Source: an uncultured Oscillospiraceae bacterium (GTDB taxonomy: Bacteria; Bacillota; Clostridia; Oscillospirales; Oscillospiraceae). From it: 14,073 nt of DNA. How positions within the stretch are numbered: position 1 is the stretch's first letter; each line of letters begins with the position of its first letter. This document shows positions 1 through 8,706 of this stretch, one piece after another. The notes beneath the pieces were generated by a model that saw only the letters and a list, made by a program, of their open reading frames with translations, made no database searches and was not told where the DNA came from. A program made the position numbers and the translations under genes. Location: NCBI GenBank assembly GCA_934573945.1, contig CAKTMQ010000031.1, positions 1 through 14,073 on the forward strand. The letters run 5' to 3'.

Positions 1-1024
1 GGGTGAACACCAGCCGGTTCACCACCTTGTTGGTGGCCACGATGCCCACGTTCTGGGAGTAGGTGGCGGTGGGCAGGCCGCCCAGCAGCGCCGTCAGAAT
101 GTTGCTCACGCCGTAGGCCACGATGCCGCCCTGCAGCTCCCGGTCGGTGGGCTCCCGATCCATGCCGCCCACGGTGGTGGCGGTCAGGTCGCCGATGGCC
201 TGAATGGAGTTGATGGCGAACAGCAGTCCCAGGGCGATGCAGCCCGACGGCTCGAAGGTGACGCCGAAGGGCAGGAATCGGGGCAGGGAGAACCAGGCGG
301 CGTCCCGGATGCCGGACAGATCCAACATCCCCGCCATGAAGGCCACCGCGTAGCCCGCGATGATGCCCAACAGGATGGAGGCCAGCTTGCACACGCCCTT
401 CCCGTGGTTGGTCAGCAGCATTACCACCGCCAGCGTAAAGGCGGCGATGGCCCAGTTCTGCCACGAGCCGTAGACCAGCGCCTCCGGCAGACCCTTCTGC
501 GCCACCACCAGCTCATAGGTATTGGCTGCGCCGCCGGCCATGTAGTTGATGGCGGTGGGGTACAGCGACAGGCCGATGGTGAACACCACCGTGCCGGTGA
601 TCACCGGCGGGAACAGCTTGCGGATGGGCTTGATGAAGATGCCCACCAGCGTGGCCACCACGCCGCCCACGATCATGGCGCCGGCGATGGCGGCCAGCGA
701 GCCGCTGCCGGAGACGATGGCCTGCATACTGGGCAGATACGCGAAGCTGACGCCGAAGATCACCGGCAGCCCCGCGCCGAACCGCCCACCGATGGGGAAC
801 AGCTCCAGCAGCGTGGTCACGGCGGACATCACCAGCGACGCCTGGATCAGCAGTACCCGCTCCGCCTGCTGCAGACCGGCGGTGTTGGCGATGATGATGG
901 CCGGCGTCACGCAGCCCACGATCATGGCCACCAGATGCTGCAGCGCCATGGACACGGCCATGCCCAGCGGGGGGATGCCGCGGAATTGAAACAGCGCCTC
1001 TTCGCTGTGGGTGGTTTTTCGCAT
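1..1024 (-). CDS. NCS2-family nucleobase (uracil/xanthine) permease, 3' part outside window
   Basis: Membrane symporter importing a purine or pyrimidine base. The start is the ATG at 1024-1022, preceded by AAAGGAGG at good spacing; 341 codons are visible and the gene runs off the left edge. The N-terminus has no signal peptide. TM1 carries the family Gln-His pair (Q29-H30, in ALQHLVAM), and later segments are hydrophobic and rich in Gly and Ala. The segment SIQAIGDLTATT (residues 273-284) matches the substrate-site region of TM8, and GLPTATYSQNVGIVATNKV (316-334) is the NCS2 signature loop. Family knowledge: E. coli XanQ and UraA have an essential Glu in TM8; here the equivalent residue is Gln275. 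The exact base transported cannot be read from sequence. The gene has its own promoter and lies downstream of the arginine block in the same direction, separated by hairpins. Confidence 0.9.
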   Translation of the reverse strand, partial: MRKTTHSEEALFQFRGIPPLGMAVSMALQHLVAMIVGCVTPAIIIANTAGLQQAERVLLIQASLVMSAVTTLLELFPIGGRFGAGLPVIFGVSFAYLPSMQAIVSGSGSLAAIAGAMIVGGVVATLVGIFIKPIRKLFPPVITGTVVFTIGLSLYPTAINYMAGGAANTYELVVAQKGLPEALVYGSWQNWAIAAFTLAVVMLLTNHGKGVCKLASILLGIIAGYAVAFMAGMLDLSGIRDAAWFSLPRFLPFGVTFEPSGCIALGLLFAINSIQAIGDLTATTVGGMDREPTDRELQGGIVAYGVSNILTALLGGLPTATYSQNVGIVATNKVVNRLVFT

Positions 1025-1139
1025 GGGGTTTCCTCCTTTGCTGCCGTCCGGCCTTGGCCGCATGAACACAGTATAACACATTTTCTCCGGTTTCTTCCCT
1101 GCCGCGCCGGGAAGAGAACTGTCAAGAGTCTGTAAAGTC

Positions 1140-1168
1140 ATTATACCGTCTCCCGGCGGAAACGGCAA
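1140..1168 (-). promoter_or_regulatory. Sigma-A-type promoter of the nucleobase permease
   Basis: On the minus strand, TTGCCG (1168-1163) and a perfect TATAAT (1145-1140) are separated by 17 nt. Transcription would start near 1133, giving a leader of about 110 nt before the ATG at 1024. The leader holds a 7-bp hairpin (TCTTCCC at 1093-1099 with GGGAAGA at 1109-1115) and a small GGCCAAGGCC hairpin. I could not match it to a known purine or xanthine riboswitch. Confidence 0.7.
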
Positions 1169-1207
1169 GGGGAAAAAGACGTCCGGCAGGCGTTTTGTTT
1201 GCCGGAC
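1169..1207 (-). terminator. Probable intrinsic terminator after argF
   Basis: Read on the minus strand, an 8-bp perfect stem (GTCCGGCA at 1207-1200 with TGCCGGAC at 1188-1181, 11-nt loop) is followed directly by GTCTTTTT. This fits an intrinsic terminator ending the arginine transcript just before the permease promoter. The stretch 1025-1320 has no credible gene; it holds this element, the 1243-1267 hairpin, the permease promoter and its leader. Confidence 0.6.
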
Positions 1208-1242
1208 GGGGACAGCCGCCTTTTTTCGACGGGACAGCCCAA

Positions 1243-1267
1243 AGCCGCGGCAGTTACTGCCGCGGCT
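1243..1267 (-). terminator. GC-rich hairpin after argF, weak U tract
   Basis: A perfect 11-bp inverted repeat (AGCCGCGGCAG, loop TTA, CTGCCGCGGCT) lies 54 nt beyond the argF stop codon. On the minus strand only three Ts follow it, so alone it is a weak terminator. It may stabilise the 3' end of the arginine mRNA or act with the second hairpin at 1181-1207. Confidence 0.45.
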
Positions 1268-1320
1268 CCGGGCGAAAGGAAATGGAAGGATAGCGAATGA
1301 AAAGGGCGGAGGGACTGCGG

Positions 1321-2313
1321 TCAGCCGGCCAGCGTGGCGGCCATCACCGCTTTGATGGTGTGCATCCGGTTCTCCGCCTCGTCAAAGACGATGGACTGAG
1401 GGCTTTCAAACACCTCGTCGGTGACCTCCATGGCGTCCCGGCCGAAGGCCTCGCCCATCTCCTTGCCGATGACCGTCTTGTGGTCATGGAAGGCGGGCAG
1501 GCAGTGCATGAACAGCGCCTGCGGTCCGGCCTGCGCCATCAGGGTGCTGTTGACCTGATAGGGAGCCAGGTCGCTGATACGCTCCTGCCACACCTCCATG
1601 GGCTCGCCCATGGATACCCACACGTCGGTGTAGATCACGTCGGCCTTCTCCACGGCCACCGCCGGGTCGGTGAGGAACTCCAGCGTGGCGCCGGTCTCAG
1701 CGGCGATGGCGCGGCACTGGCTGATGAGCGCCGCGTCGGGGAAGTACTTCTCCGGCGCGCAGGCCACGAAATGCATCCCCATCTTGGCGCAGCCCACCAT
1801 CAGGGAATTGCCCATGTTGTACCGGGCGTCGCCCATGTACACCAGCTTCTTGCCCGCCAGTGCGCCGCAGTGCTCCTGAATGGTCAGGAAGTCGGCCAGG
1901 ATCTGGGTGGGATGGAACTCGTTGGTTAACCCGTTCCACACGGGCACGTCGGCGTACTGCGCCAGCTCCTCCACGATGGCCTGTCCGAAGCCGCGGTACT
2001 CGATGCCGTCGAACATACGGCTCAGCACCCGGGCGGTGTCGGCGATGCTCTCTTTTTTGCCGATCTGGGAGCCGGAGGGATCCAGATAGGTCACGCCCAT
2101 GCCCAGATCGTGCCCCGCCACCTCAAAGGCGCAGCGGGTGCGGGTGCTGGTCTTTTCAAAGATCAGGGCGATGTTCTTCCCCTGACACAGGGGGTGGGGG
2201 ATGCCGGCCTTTTTCTTGGCCTTCAGGTCGGCGGCCAGCTCCAGCAGGTAGCCGATCTCCTCCGGGGTAAAGTCCAGTAATTTCAGAAAATCCTTGTTTT
2301 TCAGGCTTGTCAT
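1321..2313 (-). CDS. argF: Ornithine carbamoyltransferase
   Basis: Cytosolic enzyme joining carbamoyl phosphate and ornithine to give citrulline, the step before argG in arginine synthesis. The 330 residues are normal for the family. The carbamoyl-phosphate loop STRTR is at residues 56-60, HPTQ at 134-137, the ornithine-side motif DVWVSMGEP at 230-238, and the catalytic HCLPA loop at 270-274. The ATG at 2313 is preceded by GAAAGGAG at normal spacing. Catabolic ArcB is a close relative with the same motifs. The shared transcript with argG and argH, and the lack of arcA or arcC here, favour the biosynthetic role. It is the last gene of the block, 45 nt after the ABC permease gene, and is followed by hairpins. 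Confidence 0.95.
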   Translation of the reverse strand: MTSLKNKDFLKLLDFTPEEIGYLLELAADLKAKKKAGIPHPLCQGKNIALIFEKTSTRTRCAFEVAGHDLGMGVTYLDPSGSQIGKKESIADTARVLSRMFDGIEYRGFGQAIVEELAQYADVPVWNGLTNEFHPTQILADFLTIQEHCGALAGKKLVYMGDARYNMGNSLMVGCAKMGMHFVACAPEKYFPDAALISQCRAIAAETGATLEFLTDPAVAVEKADVIYTDVWVSMGEPMEVWQERISDLAPYQVNSTLMAQAGPQALFMHCLPAFHDHKTVIGKEMGEAFGRDAMEVTDEVFESPQSIVFDEAENRMHTIKAVMAATLAG

Positions 2314-2358
2314 GGTGTTTGCTCCTTTCGGCGGCCGTGCCGCCCGTCGTGGGAAATA

Positions 2359-3087
2359 TCAGTGCCGGTCGCCCTTGTGCAGCCGCTTCTCCAGCCGTCC
2401 CAGCAGGCCGGTCAGCGCCACCACCAGCACCAGATAGGTCAGCGCCACCACCATCAGGGGGTTGAAGGCGTCAAAGGTGTTGTTGCGGATCAGGTTGCCC
2501 GCTCTCGTCAGATCCTGCACCGCCACATAGCCCGCCACGGCGGTCTCCTTCAGCAGGGCGATCATCTCATTGCCGATGGCCGGCAGGATGTTCTTCATGG
2601 CCTGGGGCAGGATCACGTGGATGGTGGTCTGGATCCGGGACAGTCCCAGCGACCGTCCCGCCTCCATCTGCCCCGCGTCCACCGCGCCGATGCCGCTGCG
2701 CATCAGCTCGGCCATGTAGGCGCCGGAGTTGATGCCGAAGGTGACGATGCCCACGGCGATGCCGCCGCTGACGCCGCTGGCGGATTTCATGATGACGAAG
2801 TAGAAGATCAGCAGCAGCACCACCACGGGAACGCCCCGGATCACGGTGGTGTAGATGTCGCACAGCGTGCACAGGGGCTTGAGCAGGCGGCTGCCCTCGC
2901 CGCAGTATTTGGTGACGGCCACCAGCGAACCGATGACCACGCCGATGCACAGGGCGCCCAGCGTGATGATCACGGTGTTGCGCAGCCCCTCCACCAGCAT
3001 CATGTAGCGGTCATCCTCCAGGAAGGTGGCGGCCAGCTTGGTGCCCCAGTTGGCGAAGAATTGACCGATCGTGGTAAAAAAGTTCAT
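2359..3087 (-). CDS. Polar amino acid ABC transporter permease (HisM/GlnP type)
   Basis: Inner-membrane channel subunit of a polar amino acid importer, 242 residues. Hydrophobic segments lie at about 35-58, 84-100, 106-125, 168-190 and 211-230. The EAA loop that docks the ATPase is clear: EAGRSLGLSRIQTTIHVILP at 142-161. The ATG at 3087 follows AAGGAG with a 9-nt gap. The gene directly upstream encodes the matching binding lipoprotein. The usual third gene, the ATP-binding subunit, is missing: argF follows instead. The ATPase must come from elsewhere in the genome or be shared with another transporter. The substrate is inferred from context only: arginine, ornithine or citrulline are the natural candidates beside argF, argG and argH. 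Confidence 0.92.
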   Translation of the reverse strand: MNFFTTIGQFFANWGTKLAATFLEDDRYMMLVEGLRNTVIITLGALCIGVVIGSLVAVTKYCGEGSRLLKPLCTLCDIYTTVIRGVPVVVLLLIFYFVIMKSASGVSGGIAVGIVTFGINSGAYMAELMRSGIGAVDAGQMEAGRSLGLSRIQTTIHVILPQAMKNILPAIGNEMIALLKETAVAGYVAVQDLTRAGNLIRNNTFDAFNPLMVVALTYLVLVVALTGLLGRLEKRLHKGDRH

Positions 3088-3124
3088 ATCAGGCGGCTCC
3101 TTGTCGTTTGGTGTATTTCAGGGT

Positions 3125-3155
3125 GGGCGTTCCGCGCTTTTGACGCGGAACGCCC
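3125..3155 (-). promoter_or_regulatory. Intercistronic 12-bp hairpin between binding protein and permease genes
   Basis: A perfect 12-bp inverted repeat (GGGCGTTCCGCG and CGCGGAACGCCC, 7-nt loop) begins 12 nt after the stop codon of the binding-protein gene. No U tract follows on the minus strand, so it is not a plain terminator. Such structures between a binding-protein gene and its membrane partner commonly protect the upstream message from 3' decay, making binding protein more abundant than permease. That role is inferred here. Confidence 0.65.
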
Positions 3156-3167
3156 GTTTTCAGGCGG

Positions 3168-3956
3168 TCAGGGCGCGATGTAGGTCACGCCGTAGTCGGA
3201 GAAGATCTGCTCCACGGTGCCGTCAGCCAGCAGGGCGTCCAGCGCCTCGTTGAAGGAGGACAGGAGCTCGCTGTCCTTCTGGAAGGCGAAGGCGTAGGGC
3301 TCGGAGGTCATGGCCTCGTCCAGCACCGTCAGACCCAGCTGGGGCGCCATGGCCAGTGCCACCTCGTTGTCCACCACCCAGGCGTCCACCTTGCCGCCGG
3401 TCAGAGCGGCGGCGGCGTCGTTGTTGGCGGTAAAGGCCAGCACCTCATAGCCGTTGGCCATGCAGTAGTCCTCGGCGGTGGTGCCGGTCTGCACGGACAC
3501 GGTCTTTCCCTCCAGATCGGCCTTGCCGGTGATACCGCTGTCGGCGGTGACCACGATGGCCTGCGCGGCCATGAAGTACACGCTGGAGAAGTCCACGTTG
3601 GCCTTGCGCTTCTCGGTCACGGTGATGCCGGACATACCCACGTCAAACTTGCCGGCCTGCACGCCGGGGATCACGGAGTCAAAGTCCATCTGCTGGATGT
3701 CCAGCTCCATGCCCATCTTTTCGGCCACCTTGTTGAGGATGTCCACCTCGATGCCCACCACCTGGCCGCCTTCCAGCGACTCAAAGGGCGGGAAATCGGG
3801 GCTGGTGGCCACCACCAGCTTGGTCTTGGCGGCGTCATCGCCGCCGGTGGTACTGCTGTCGGCATCACTGCCGGCGCTGCTGCCGCAGCCGGCCAGCAGG
3901 CTCAATGCCATTGCAAGGGACAGCACAAGCGCTGTCAGCTTCATCCACTTTTTCAT
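3168..3956 (-). CDS. Amino-acid-binding lipoprotein of an ABC importer
   Basis: Extracellular solute-binding protein (SBP_bac_3 family, 262 residues) that captures an amino acid for the permease encoded next. The N-terminus is a lipoprotein signal: KK, a hydrophobic stretch to residue 22, then lipobox LAGC with Cys24 as lipid anchor, followed by a Ser/Asp/Gly-rich linker to about 43. The mature domain begins KLVVATSPDFPPFE. The region GMSGITVTEKRKANVDFS holds Arg117, the usual alpha-carboxylate ligand, and DAWVVD (191-196) ends in Asp196, the usual alpha-amino ligand, so an amino acid substrate is well supported. The ATG at 3956 follows AAGGAG. The gene lies 16 nt after argH, so it is very probably cotranscribed. 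The exact amino acid cannot be read from the sequence. Confidence 0.92.
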   Translation of the reverse strand: MKKWMKLTALVLSLAMALSLLAGCGSSAGSDADSSTTGGDDAAKTKLVVATSPDFPPFESLEGGQVVGIEVDILNKVAEKMGMELDIQQMDFDSVIPGVQAGKFDVGMSGITVTEKRKANVDFSSVYFMAAQAIVVTADSGITGKADLEGKTVSVQTGTTAEDYCMANGYEVLAFTANNDAAAALTGGKVDAWVVDNEVALAMAPQLGLTVLDEAMTSEPYAFAFQKDSELLSSFNEALDALLADGTVEQIFSDYGVTYIAP

Positions 3957-3972
3957 CGTTGTTCTCCTTATA

Positions 3973-5352
3973 TCAAGTCATATTTTCCTGTAAGTAGGTC
4001 TTTACGGCGGCGATCTGCGCCGCCACGGAGGCGGGGCCGCCGGGTGAGGTGCGCCGCGCCACGCAGCTTTCCAGTGCGATGGCGGGATACACGTCCTCGT
4101 CAAAGGCGTTGCTGTACTGCCGCAGCAGCTCCAGCGGCAGCGTCTCCAGCACGGCGTCGTGGTGGACGCACCAGGACACCAGCTGTCCGGCGATCTTGTA
4201 GGCGGTGCGGAAGGGCACGCCCTTCCGGGTCAGGTAGTCCGCCAGATCGGTGGCGTTGAGGAAGCCCCGCTGCGCCGCCTTGTACATATTCTCCACGCAG
4301 GGCTTCATGGTGGCGATCATGGGGGTGAACACCTGCAAGCACAGCTTCACCGTGTCCACCGCGTCGAACACCGCCTCCTTGTCCTCCTGCATATCCTTGT
4401 TGTAGGCCAGCGGCAGCCCCTTCAGGGTGGTCAGCAGCGCCATCAGGTCGCCGTAGACCCGGCCGGTCTTGCCCCGGCACAGCTCCGCCATGTCCGGATT
4501 CTTCTTCTGGGGCATGATAGACGAACCGGTGGTGAAGCCGTCGTCCAGCTCCACGAAGCGGAATTCCCAGCTGCTCCACAGCACCAGTTCCTCCGACAGG
4601 CGGGACAGGTGCATCATCAGCACCGCGCAGGCGGACAGAAACTCCACGCAGAAGTCCCGGTCGGACACGCCGTCGATGCTGTTCTGGGCGATGGCCGAAA
4701 AGCCCAGCTGCTGCGCCTCCCACATCCGGTCGATGGGGAAGGTGGTGCCCGCCAGCGCGCAGCACCCGATGGGGGATACGTCCATCCGCGCTGCGGTGTC
4801 GTCCAGCCGTCCGATGTCCCGCTGCAGCATCATGGCGTAGGCCATCAGATGGTGGCCGAAGGTGACGCCCTGTGCCCGCTGGAGATGGGTGTAGCCGGGC
4901 ATGATAGCGTCGGGATGCTGCGCGGCCTGCTCCGTCAGAGCGGCCAGCAGTGCCAGCGTCAATCGTCGGATAGCGGCGATCTCCTCCCGGAGATACAGCC
5001 GCAGATCCAGCGCCACCTGATCGTTCCGGGAGCGGGCGGTGTGGAGCTTCTTGCCCACGTCACCCAGCCGCTCCGTCAGCACCTGCTCGACGAACATATG
5101 GATGTCCTCGGCGGTGGGGTCGAAGGCCAGCGCGCCGCTGTCCAGATCGGCCAGAATACCGGTCAGCCCGTCGGTCAGCGCCTGGGCCTCCTGCGGTGTA
5201 AGGATGCCGCACCGCGCCAGCATGGCGGCGTGCGCCATGGAGCCGGTGATGTCCTGCCGGTACATCCGGCAGTCGAAATGGAGGGAGGAGTTGAAATCGT
5301 CGGCGATCTGCGCCGTGGCCTTTTCAGCTCTGCCGTCCCACATTTTTGCCAT
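3973..5352 (-). CDS. argH: Argininosuccinate lyase
   Basis: Cytosolic homotetrameric lyase splitting argininosuccinate into arginine and fumarate, the last step of arginine synthesis. From the ATG at 5352 it has 459 residues, the normal family length. I chose this start because GAAAGGAG lies 7 nt upstream and MAKMWDGRAEKA is the usual ArgH N-terminus; a GTG 45 nt further out would add residues with no family match. Motifs: HTARSRNDQ at 104-112, GYTHLQRAQ near 153-161 with the conserved Thr-His pair, and the fumarase/aspartase-superfamily signature GSSIMPQKKNPD at 276-287 in the mobile catalytic loop. It follows argG by 66 nt and precedes the binding-lipoprotein gene by 16 nt. Confidence 0.97.
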   Translation of the reverse strand: MAKMWDGRAEKATAQIADDFNSSLHFDCRMYRQDITGSMAHAAMLARCGILTPQEAQALTDGLTGILADLDSGALAFDPTAEDIHMFVEQVLTERLGDVGKKLHTARSRNDQVALDLRLYLREEIAAIRRLTLALLAALTEQAAQHPDAIMPGYTHLQRAQGVTFGHHLMAYAMMLQRDIGRLDDTAARMDVSPIGCCALAGTTFPIDRMWEAQQLGFSAIAQNSIDGVSDRDFCVEFLSACAVLMMHLSRLSEELVLWSSWEFRFVELDDGFTTGSSIMPQKKNPDMAELCRGKTGRVYGDLMALLTTLKGLPLAYNKDMQEDKEAVFDAVDTVKLCLQVFTPMIATMKPCVENMYKAAQRGFLNATDLADYLTRKGVPFRTAYKIAGQLVSWCVHHDAVLETLPLELLRQYSNAFDEDVYPAIALESCVARRTSPGGPASVAAQIAAVKTYLQENMT

Positions 5353-5418
5353 AGGGATGCTCCTTTCATGTGCCGGACAGGCGCGGCGTTCTGACACGTT
5401 CCGCAGCAGTCGGCTGTC

Positions 5419-6639
<1,221 letters not shown>

Positions 6640-6667
6640 GGTGCTGCCTCCTTGAATGTTTATGTGA

Positions 6668-6702
6668 TTTATGTGGATAATTATACGCAATTACCACATA
6701 AA
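6668..6702. promoter_or_regulatory. ArgR-box-like operator dyads over the argG promoter
   Basis: Two overlapping symmetries cover the -10 and spacer. The first is an 18-bp imperfect palindrome, TGTGGATAATTATACGCA (6672-6689), whose ATAATTAT core with TG and CA ends resembles the ArgR/AhrC box consensus. The second is a perfect 9-bp inverted repeat, TTTATGTGG (6668-6676) and CCACATAAA (6694-6702), centred on 6685. Binding here would block RNA polymerase. ArgR as the binding protein is an inference from the genes controlled and from box shape; no argR gene lies in the window. Confidence 0.6.
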
Positions 6703-6707
6703 GTCAA
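6680..6707 (-). promoter_or_regulatory. Promoter of the argG-argH-transporter-argF block
   Basis: On the minus strand, TTGACT (6707-6702) and TATAAT (6685-6680) are spaced 16 nt apart, close to consensus. Transcription would start about 6673, only some 34 nt before the argG ATG, leaving no room for a T-box or other long leader. Confidence 0.8.
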
Positions 6708-6791
6708 GAGAAAAAACGAGGCCGACATAGTTTTTATGCAAATGTACAGGGGGATAGCCGGGTAAAAACCGCAAATTATGCACAGTGATGA

Positions 6792-6820
6792 TTGAATATG
6801 CAAAATAGAGTGAATATACA
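6792..6820 (+). promoter_or_regulatory. Possible promoter of the tail-fibre/lysis cassette
   Basis: TTGAAT (6792-6797) and TATACA (6815-6820) are spaced 17 nt, each matching four of six consensus bases. They lie about 115 nt upstream of the first cassette gene in an AT-rich stretch that differs from the GC-rich surroundings. A weak but reasonable candidate; no phage operator was recognised. Confidence 0.4.
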
Positions 6821-6936
6821 TGAAAGCCGTGTCCCGCCATGCCGGTTGTCCGGCGGCGTGCAACAAATTTCAGCCGGCGGGACAGGGTTGGGGAGGGGGT
6901 ATACCGCTCTCCGAAAACAGCAAGGAGGAGCGAGCT

Positions 6937-8694
6937 ATGAGCAATATGCAGATCACGGTCAGCGCCGCCGACGCCCGGGTGACCGGCGCCGCCACGCTGA
7001 CCAGCGGCATGGTGGGCGCAAAGGCGGCTTTCGTCTTTTCCGACGCGGCCTGGACGCCGCTGCGGAAGATCGCCGTGTTCCGCGCCGGCAGCGTCCGGCG
7101 GGACGTGGAGGAATCGGACTGGTCGGGAAACGTGTGCACCATTCCCTGGGAGTGTCTGGCCGAGCCGGACGAGCGGCTGCTGGCGGGGGTGTATGGCATG
7201 GACAGCACCGGCGCGGTGGTGATCCCCACCGTCTATGCCGACTGCGGCTGGATCCTGCCCGGTGCGGATCCCGGCGGCGACCCGGCGGCAGACCCCACGT
7301 CCCCGTTCTACACCAGTCTGCTGGAGGAGGCGCTGGCCAGAGCAAAGGCCTCCGGCGTGTTCGATGGCGAGAAGGGGGAGAAGGGCGACCGGGGTCTCCG
7401 GGGGGAAAAGGGCGAGAAGGGTGACGCCGGTGCCGACGGCAGCAGCTACATGGTGCTGGGACAGTACGCCACGGCGGAGGCCATGATGGCCGCCCATCCC
7501 ACCGGCAAGGCCGGCGATGCCTGGTTCATCGGCACGGCGGACAGCGGCGTGGTGTACCAGTGGGACGTGGATCAGCACCGCTGGGTGAACGTGGGCGCCC
7601 TGAAGGGCGCCAAGGGCGATCCCGGTGAGCGGGGCGAGCCGGGGGAGAAAGGTGAACGGGGCGAGAAGGGCGACAAGGGTGACCGGGGCGAAAAAGGGGA
7701 CACCGGCGCCGACGGCGCCCCCGGCGTCAAGGGCACCAAAGGTGAAAAAGGCGATCCGGGCGACCCGGGCGCTGCCGGTGAAAAGGGGGACAAGGGGGAC
7801 CCCGGCGACCGGGGACTGCCCGGCGCCGCCGGCAAATCCGCCTACACCGCCGCCCTGGAGGGCGGCTATACCGGCACGGAGACCCAGTTTGCCGCCGCGC
7901 TGGCGCAGGTGGAGAGCAAGCAGGCGGCGCTGACCCCCGGCAGCAACGTGCGGATCGTCAACAACGTCATCGATACCCGCGTGCAGCCCAGCCGCCAGAA
8001 CCTGCTGCACAACTGGTATTTTCCCCATCCCGTCAACCAGCGGCTGGTCAGCGGCACGTTTTCCACGGCGGGCGCCTATTTTCTGGATCGCTGGAAGCTG
8101 GTCTCCGGCACCGTCACCATCGACAGCGACGGCGTTACCCTCAACGGCACCATGGCACAGGTGCTGGAGGATCCGGCGGGGGAGGCGGTGACCGCCACGG
8201 TGCTCACCGCCGCCGGGATCTCCGAGGTGGTGCCCGTCTACAACGATACCACCCGTACCTTCAGCATCACGGCGCAGAACAAAAAGCTGCTGGGTGCCAA
8301 GCTGGAGCTGGGCGATGCCCAGACGCTGGCGCACCAGAGCGGCGGCGCGTGGCAGTTCAACGAGCTGCCCGACCCGGCGCTGGAGCTGGCAAAGTGCCAG
8401 CGCTTCTGCTTTGCGCCCTTTGTCGGCGGCAGCATCTTTTCCCGGACGACGTTTGTGGGCGCCAACATGATCCAGTTTTTCGTGCCCATTCCGGTGACGC
8501 TGCGCACCAATCCCGTGCTGGAATCGGGCACCATCAACGTCGGCGCGTGGGGCTCTACCGGTCTGGCACGTGACTTCACGTATACCTACACCGCCCTGCG
8601 GAATTCCGTGCGTGTTCTGGCCGCCAAGACCGGCCACGGGCTGACGGACGCGTGGATGGATCTCAACAAGGTGGTCTTTTCCGCCGATCTGTGA
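6937..8694 (+). CDS. Phage tail-fibre/baseplate-like protein with two collagen (Gly-X-Y) tracts
   Basis: 585 residues from the ATG at 6937, with AAGGAGG 8 nt upstream. Layout: residues 1-140 resemble the N-terminal attachment domain of clostridial phage baseplate/tail proteins (KIAVFRAG, VCTIPWECL, VIPTVYA, GWILPGADP). Residues 144-170 are nine Gly-X-Y triplets. Residues 171-221 form a small intervening domain (GDAWFIGTADSGVVYQWD). Residues 224-301 are 26 unbroken Gly-X-Y triplets rich in EKGDKGD, giving a charged triple helix. From 302 a short linker leads to a C-terminal receptor-binding-type module (NLLHNWYFPHPVNQR, then FLDRWKLVSG) of about 230 residues. No signal peptide is seen. It heads a tail-lysis cassette, as in prophage late operons. 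A trimeric fibre is expected. The receptor, or any non-phage role, is unknown. Confidence 0.85.
   Translation: MSNMQITVSAADARVTGAATLTSGMVGAKAAFVFSDAAWTPLRKIAVFRAGSVRRDVEESDWSGNVCTIPWECLAEPDERLLAGVYGMDSTGAVVIPTVYADCGWILPGADPGGDPAADPTSPFYTSLLEEALARAKASGVFDGEKGEKGDRGLRGEKGEKGDAGADGSSYMVLGQYATAEAMMAAHPTGKAGDAWFIGTADSGVVYQWDVDQHRWVNVGALKGAKGDPGERGEPGEKGERGEKGDKGDRGEKGDTGADGAPGVKGTKGEKGDPGDPGAAGEKGDKGDPGDRGLPGAAGKSAYTAALEGGYTGTETQFAAALAQVESKQAALTPGSNVRIVNNVIDTRVQPSRQNLLHNWYFPHPVNQRLVSGTFSTAGAYFLDRWKLVSGTVTIDSDGVTLNGTMAQVLEDPAGEAVTATVLTAAGISEVVPVYNDTTRTFSITAQNKKLLGAKLELGDAQTLAHQSGGAWQFNELPDPALELAKCQRFCFAPFVGGSIFSRTTFVGANMIQFFVPIPVTLRTNPVLESGTINVGAWGSTGLARDFTYTYTALRNSVRVLAAKTGHGLTDAWMDLNKVVFSADL
7366..7446 (+). 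repeat. First collagen-like Gly-X-Y tract (9 triplets)
   Basis: Codes for residues 144-170 of the fibre protein. Every third codon is glycine, with GEK/GEK/GDR-type triplets. The DNA is degenerate at third positions, so it is a protein-level repeat rather than a recent DNA duplication. Confidence 0.9.
7606..7839 (+). repeat. Second collagen-like Gly-X-Y tract (26 triplets)
   Basis: Codes for residues 224-301 of the fibre protein with no interruption in the glycine register. Lys-Gly-Asp and Lys-Gly-Glu pairs, which stabilise bacterial collagen triple helices without hydroxyproline, recur throughout. Synonymous Gly codons (GGC, GGT, GGG, GGA) are mixed, which limits slippage in the repeat. Confidence 0.92.
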
Positions 8695-8706
8695 GGGGGC
8701 GGACGT

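Noticed and set aside
1070..1125. TTGACA (1125-1120) with TATACT (1075-1070) as a permease promoter
   Set aside because: The two boxes are 44 nt apart; TTGCCG-17-TATAAT just upstream is a far better pair.
4159..5394. 411-codon plus-strand open frame opposite argH
   Set aside because: Shadow of argH: low-complexity His/Gln/Gly translation and no recognised family.
6640..6673. T-box or attenuator leader for argG
   Set aside because: Only about 34 nt lie between the predicted transcription start and the ATG, far too short.
6820..6936. Earlier ATG for the fibre protein at 6820
   Set aside because: It overlaps the candidate -10 box and lacks a ribosome binding site; the ATG at 6937 has AAGGAGG at correct spacing and starts the family-like N-terminus.
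7606..7839. Short-period DNA repeats that could suggest a CRISPR or minisatellite
   Set aside because: The periodicity is 9 bp or codon-based and in frame, explained by Gly-X-Y triplets; there are no unique spacers.
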